DNA of 14,084 bases from Leptospiraceae bacterium (GTDB lineage Bacteria > Spirochaetota > Leptospiria > Leptospirales > Leptonemataceae), in the NCBI GenBank assembly GCA_020440935.1, contig JAGRNC010000023.1:1-14084 (forward strand), given 5' to 3'. A program made the translations under genes and the position numbers. Of the stretch, positions 13,665 to 14,084 are shown piece by piece. The number at the start of each line of letters is the position of its first letter. Position 1 is the stretch's first letter. The notes beneath the pieces are model-generated. The model saw only the letters and a program-made list of their open reading frames with translations, was not told the DNA's origin and ran no database searches.

Positions 13665-14084
13665 GAAAGGTTTGCTGGCTATGTCACCCATGGCCGGCGT
13701 CTCGGATAGCCCGGGGCGAATCATGAGTCGACGGTTTGGCGCCGACTTTACGTTTACCGAATTTGGTAGCGCCGATTTTATTGGAAAGCGTGATCCGGAT
13801 ACTCTAAAGCTATATTCCTTTCAAACGGAAGAGCGTCCCATTGTATTTCAGATCTTTGCAAGCAATGTAGCTTCTGCCCGCCGCGCCGTACAGGTTCTGG
13901 CCCCCCTCCAACCCGATCAATTTGATCTAAACATGGGATGCTCGGTGAATCGGGTGGCCATGAAAGGGGCCGGGGCTGCACTGCTCAAGACGCCCGAAAA
14001 GGCTGCGCGAATTCTAGAAGCAATGCGAGCGGAGAGCGGGCTGCCGGTCAGCGCCAAGATTCGCATCGGTTGGGAGGATTCGGA
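13648..14084 (+). CDS. dus: tRNA-dihydrouridine synthase, N-terminal part
   Basis: The first 145 codons of a flavoenzyme that reduces specific uridines in the tRNA D-loop to dihydrouridine using FMN and NADPH; the gene continues past the window. LAMSPMAGVSDSPGR (residues 10-24) is the FMN-binding start of the TIM barrel. GADFTFTEFGSADF, ERPIVFQIF and DLNMGCSVNRVAMKGAGAALL follow in family order, the last with the catalytic cysteine C98. AKIRIGWED (137-144) carries the FMN-contacting lysine. The ATG at 13648 lies inside the end of carA (17-base overlap) and gives a natural N-terminus; an in-frame ATG at 13681 would cut into the first strand. Translational coupling to carA is likely. The subfamily (DusA, B or C) cannot be fixed from this part, though the PMAGVSD start resembles DusB. 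Confidence 0.92.
   Translation, partial: MKRPAKKGLLAMSPMAGVSDSPGRIMSRRFGADFTFTEFGSADFIGKRDPDTLKLYSFQTEERPIVFQIFASNVASARRAVQVLAPLQPDQFDLNMGCSVNRVAMKGAGAALLKTPEKAARILEAMRAESGLPVSAKIRIGWEDS

Overview
The window is about 14 kb of gene-dense bacterial DNA of roughly 50% GC. It holds thirteen well supported genes, one of uncertain integrity, and two (both cut by the window edges) that are partial. No rRNA, tRNA, CRISPR array, transposase or phage gene is visible. The best guess at the source is a spirochaete of the Leptospirales or a near relative. This inference rests on a 61-residue bacterial histone of the Bdellovibrio/Leptospira type, a class III nucleotide cyclase, and a lipoprotein with a loose, spirochaete-like lipobox. 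It is not proven by any marker gene here.

Left part (1-6379): the 3' end of a class III adenylate/guanylate cyclase; a 438-base stretch without a convincing gene but with an extended stem-loop; a polytopic GT-C-like membrane protein whose start is better placed at 694 than at an upstream GTG; a DHA2-type MFS drug exporter on the minus strand, overlapping the membrane protein tail to tail by 15 bases; a GDP-mannose 4,6-dehydratase-like sugar-nucleotide enzyme; and an APC-family amino acid permease.

Middle part (6380-8767): a small minus-strand gene that looks frameshifted or mis-started; an unrecognised 281-residue protein with a strong Shine-Dalgarno site and its own intrinsic terminator; a CopZ-like copper chaperone; and a small exported protein with eight cysteines.

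Right part (8784-14084): a compact minus-strand unit reading histone, cupin, phosphoglycolate-phosphatase-like HAD hydrolase, PilZ, with gaps of 8, 9 and 19 bases. Divergent from it are galE and a lipoprotein (joined by an ATGA overlap), then carA and a tRNA-dihydrouridine synthase that runs out of the window. The 121 bases between the histone and galE can fold into a three-way-junction-like structure just upstream of the histone ribosome binding site.

The most interesting element is the histone-led operon with its structured leader. Second is the contrast in starts: some genes have strong Shine-Dalgarno sites, while others have none and instead show promoter-like elements only a few bases before the ATG (clearest for carA), which suggests leaderless mRNAs.
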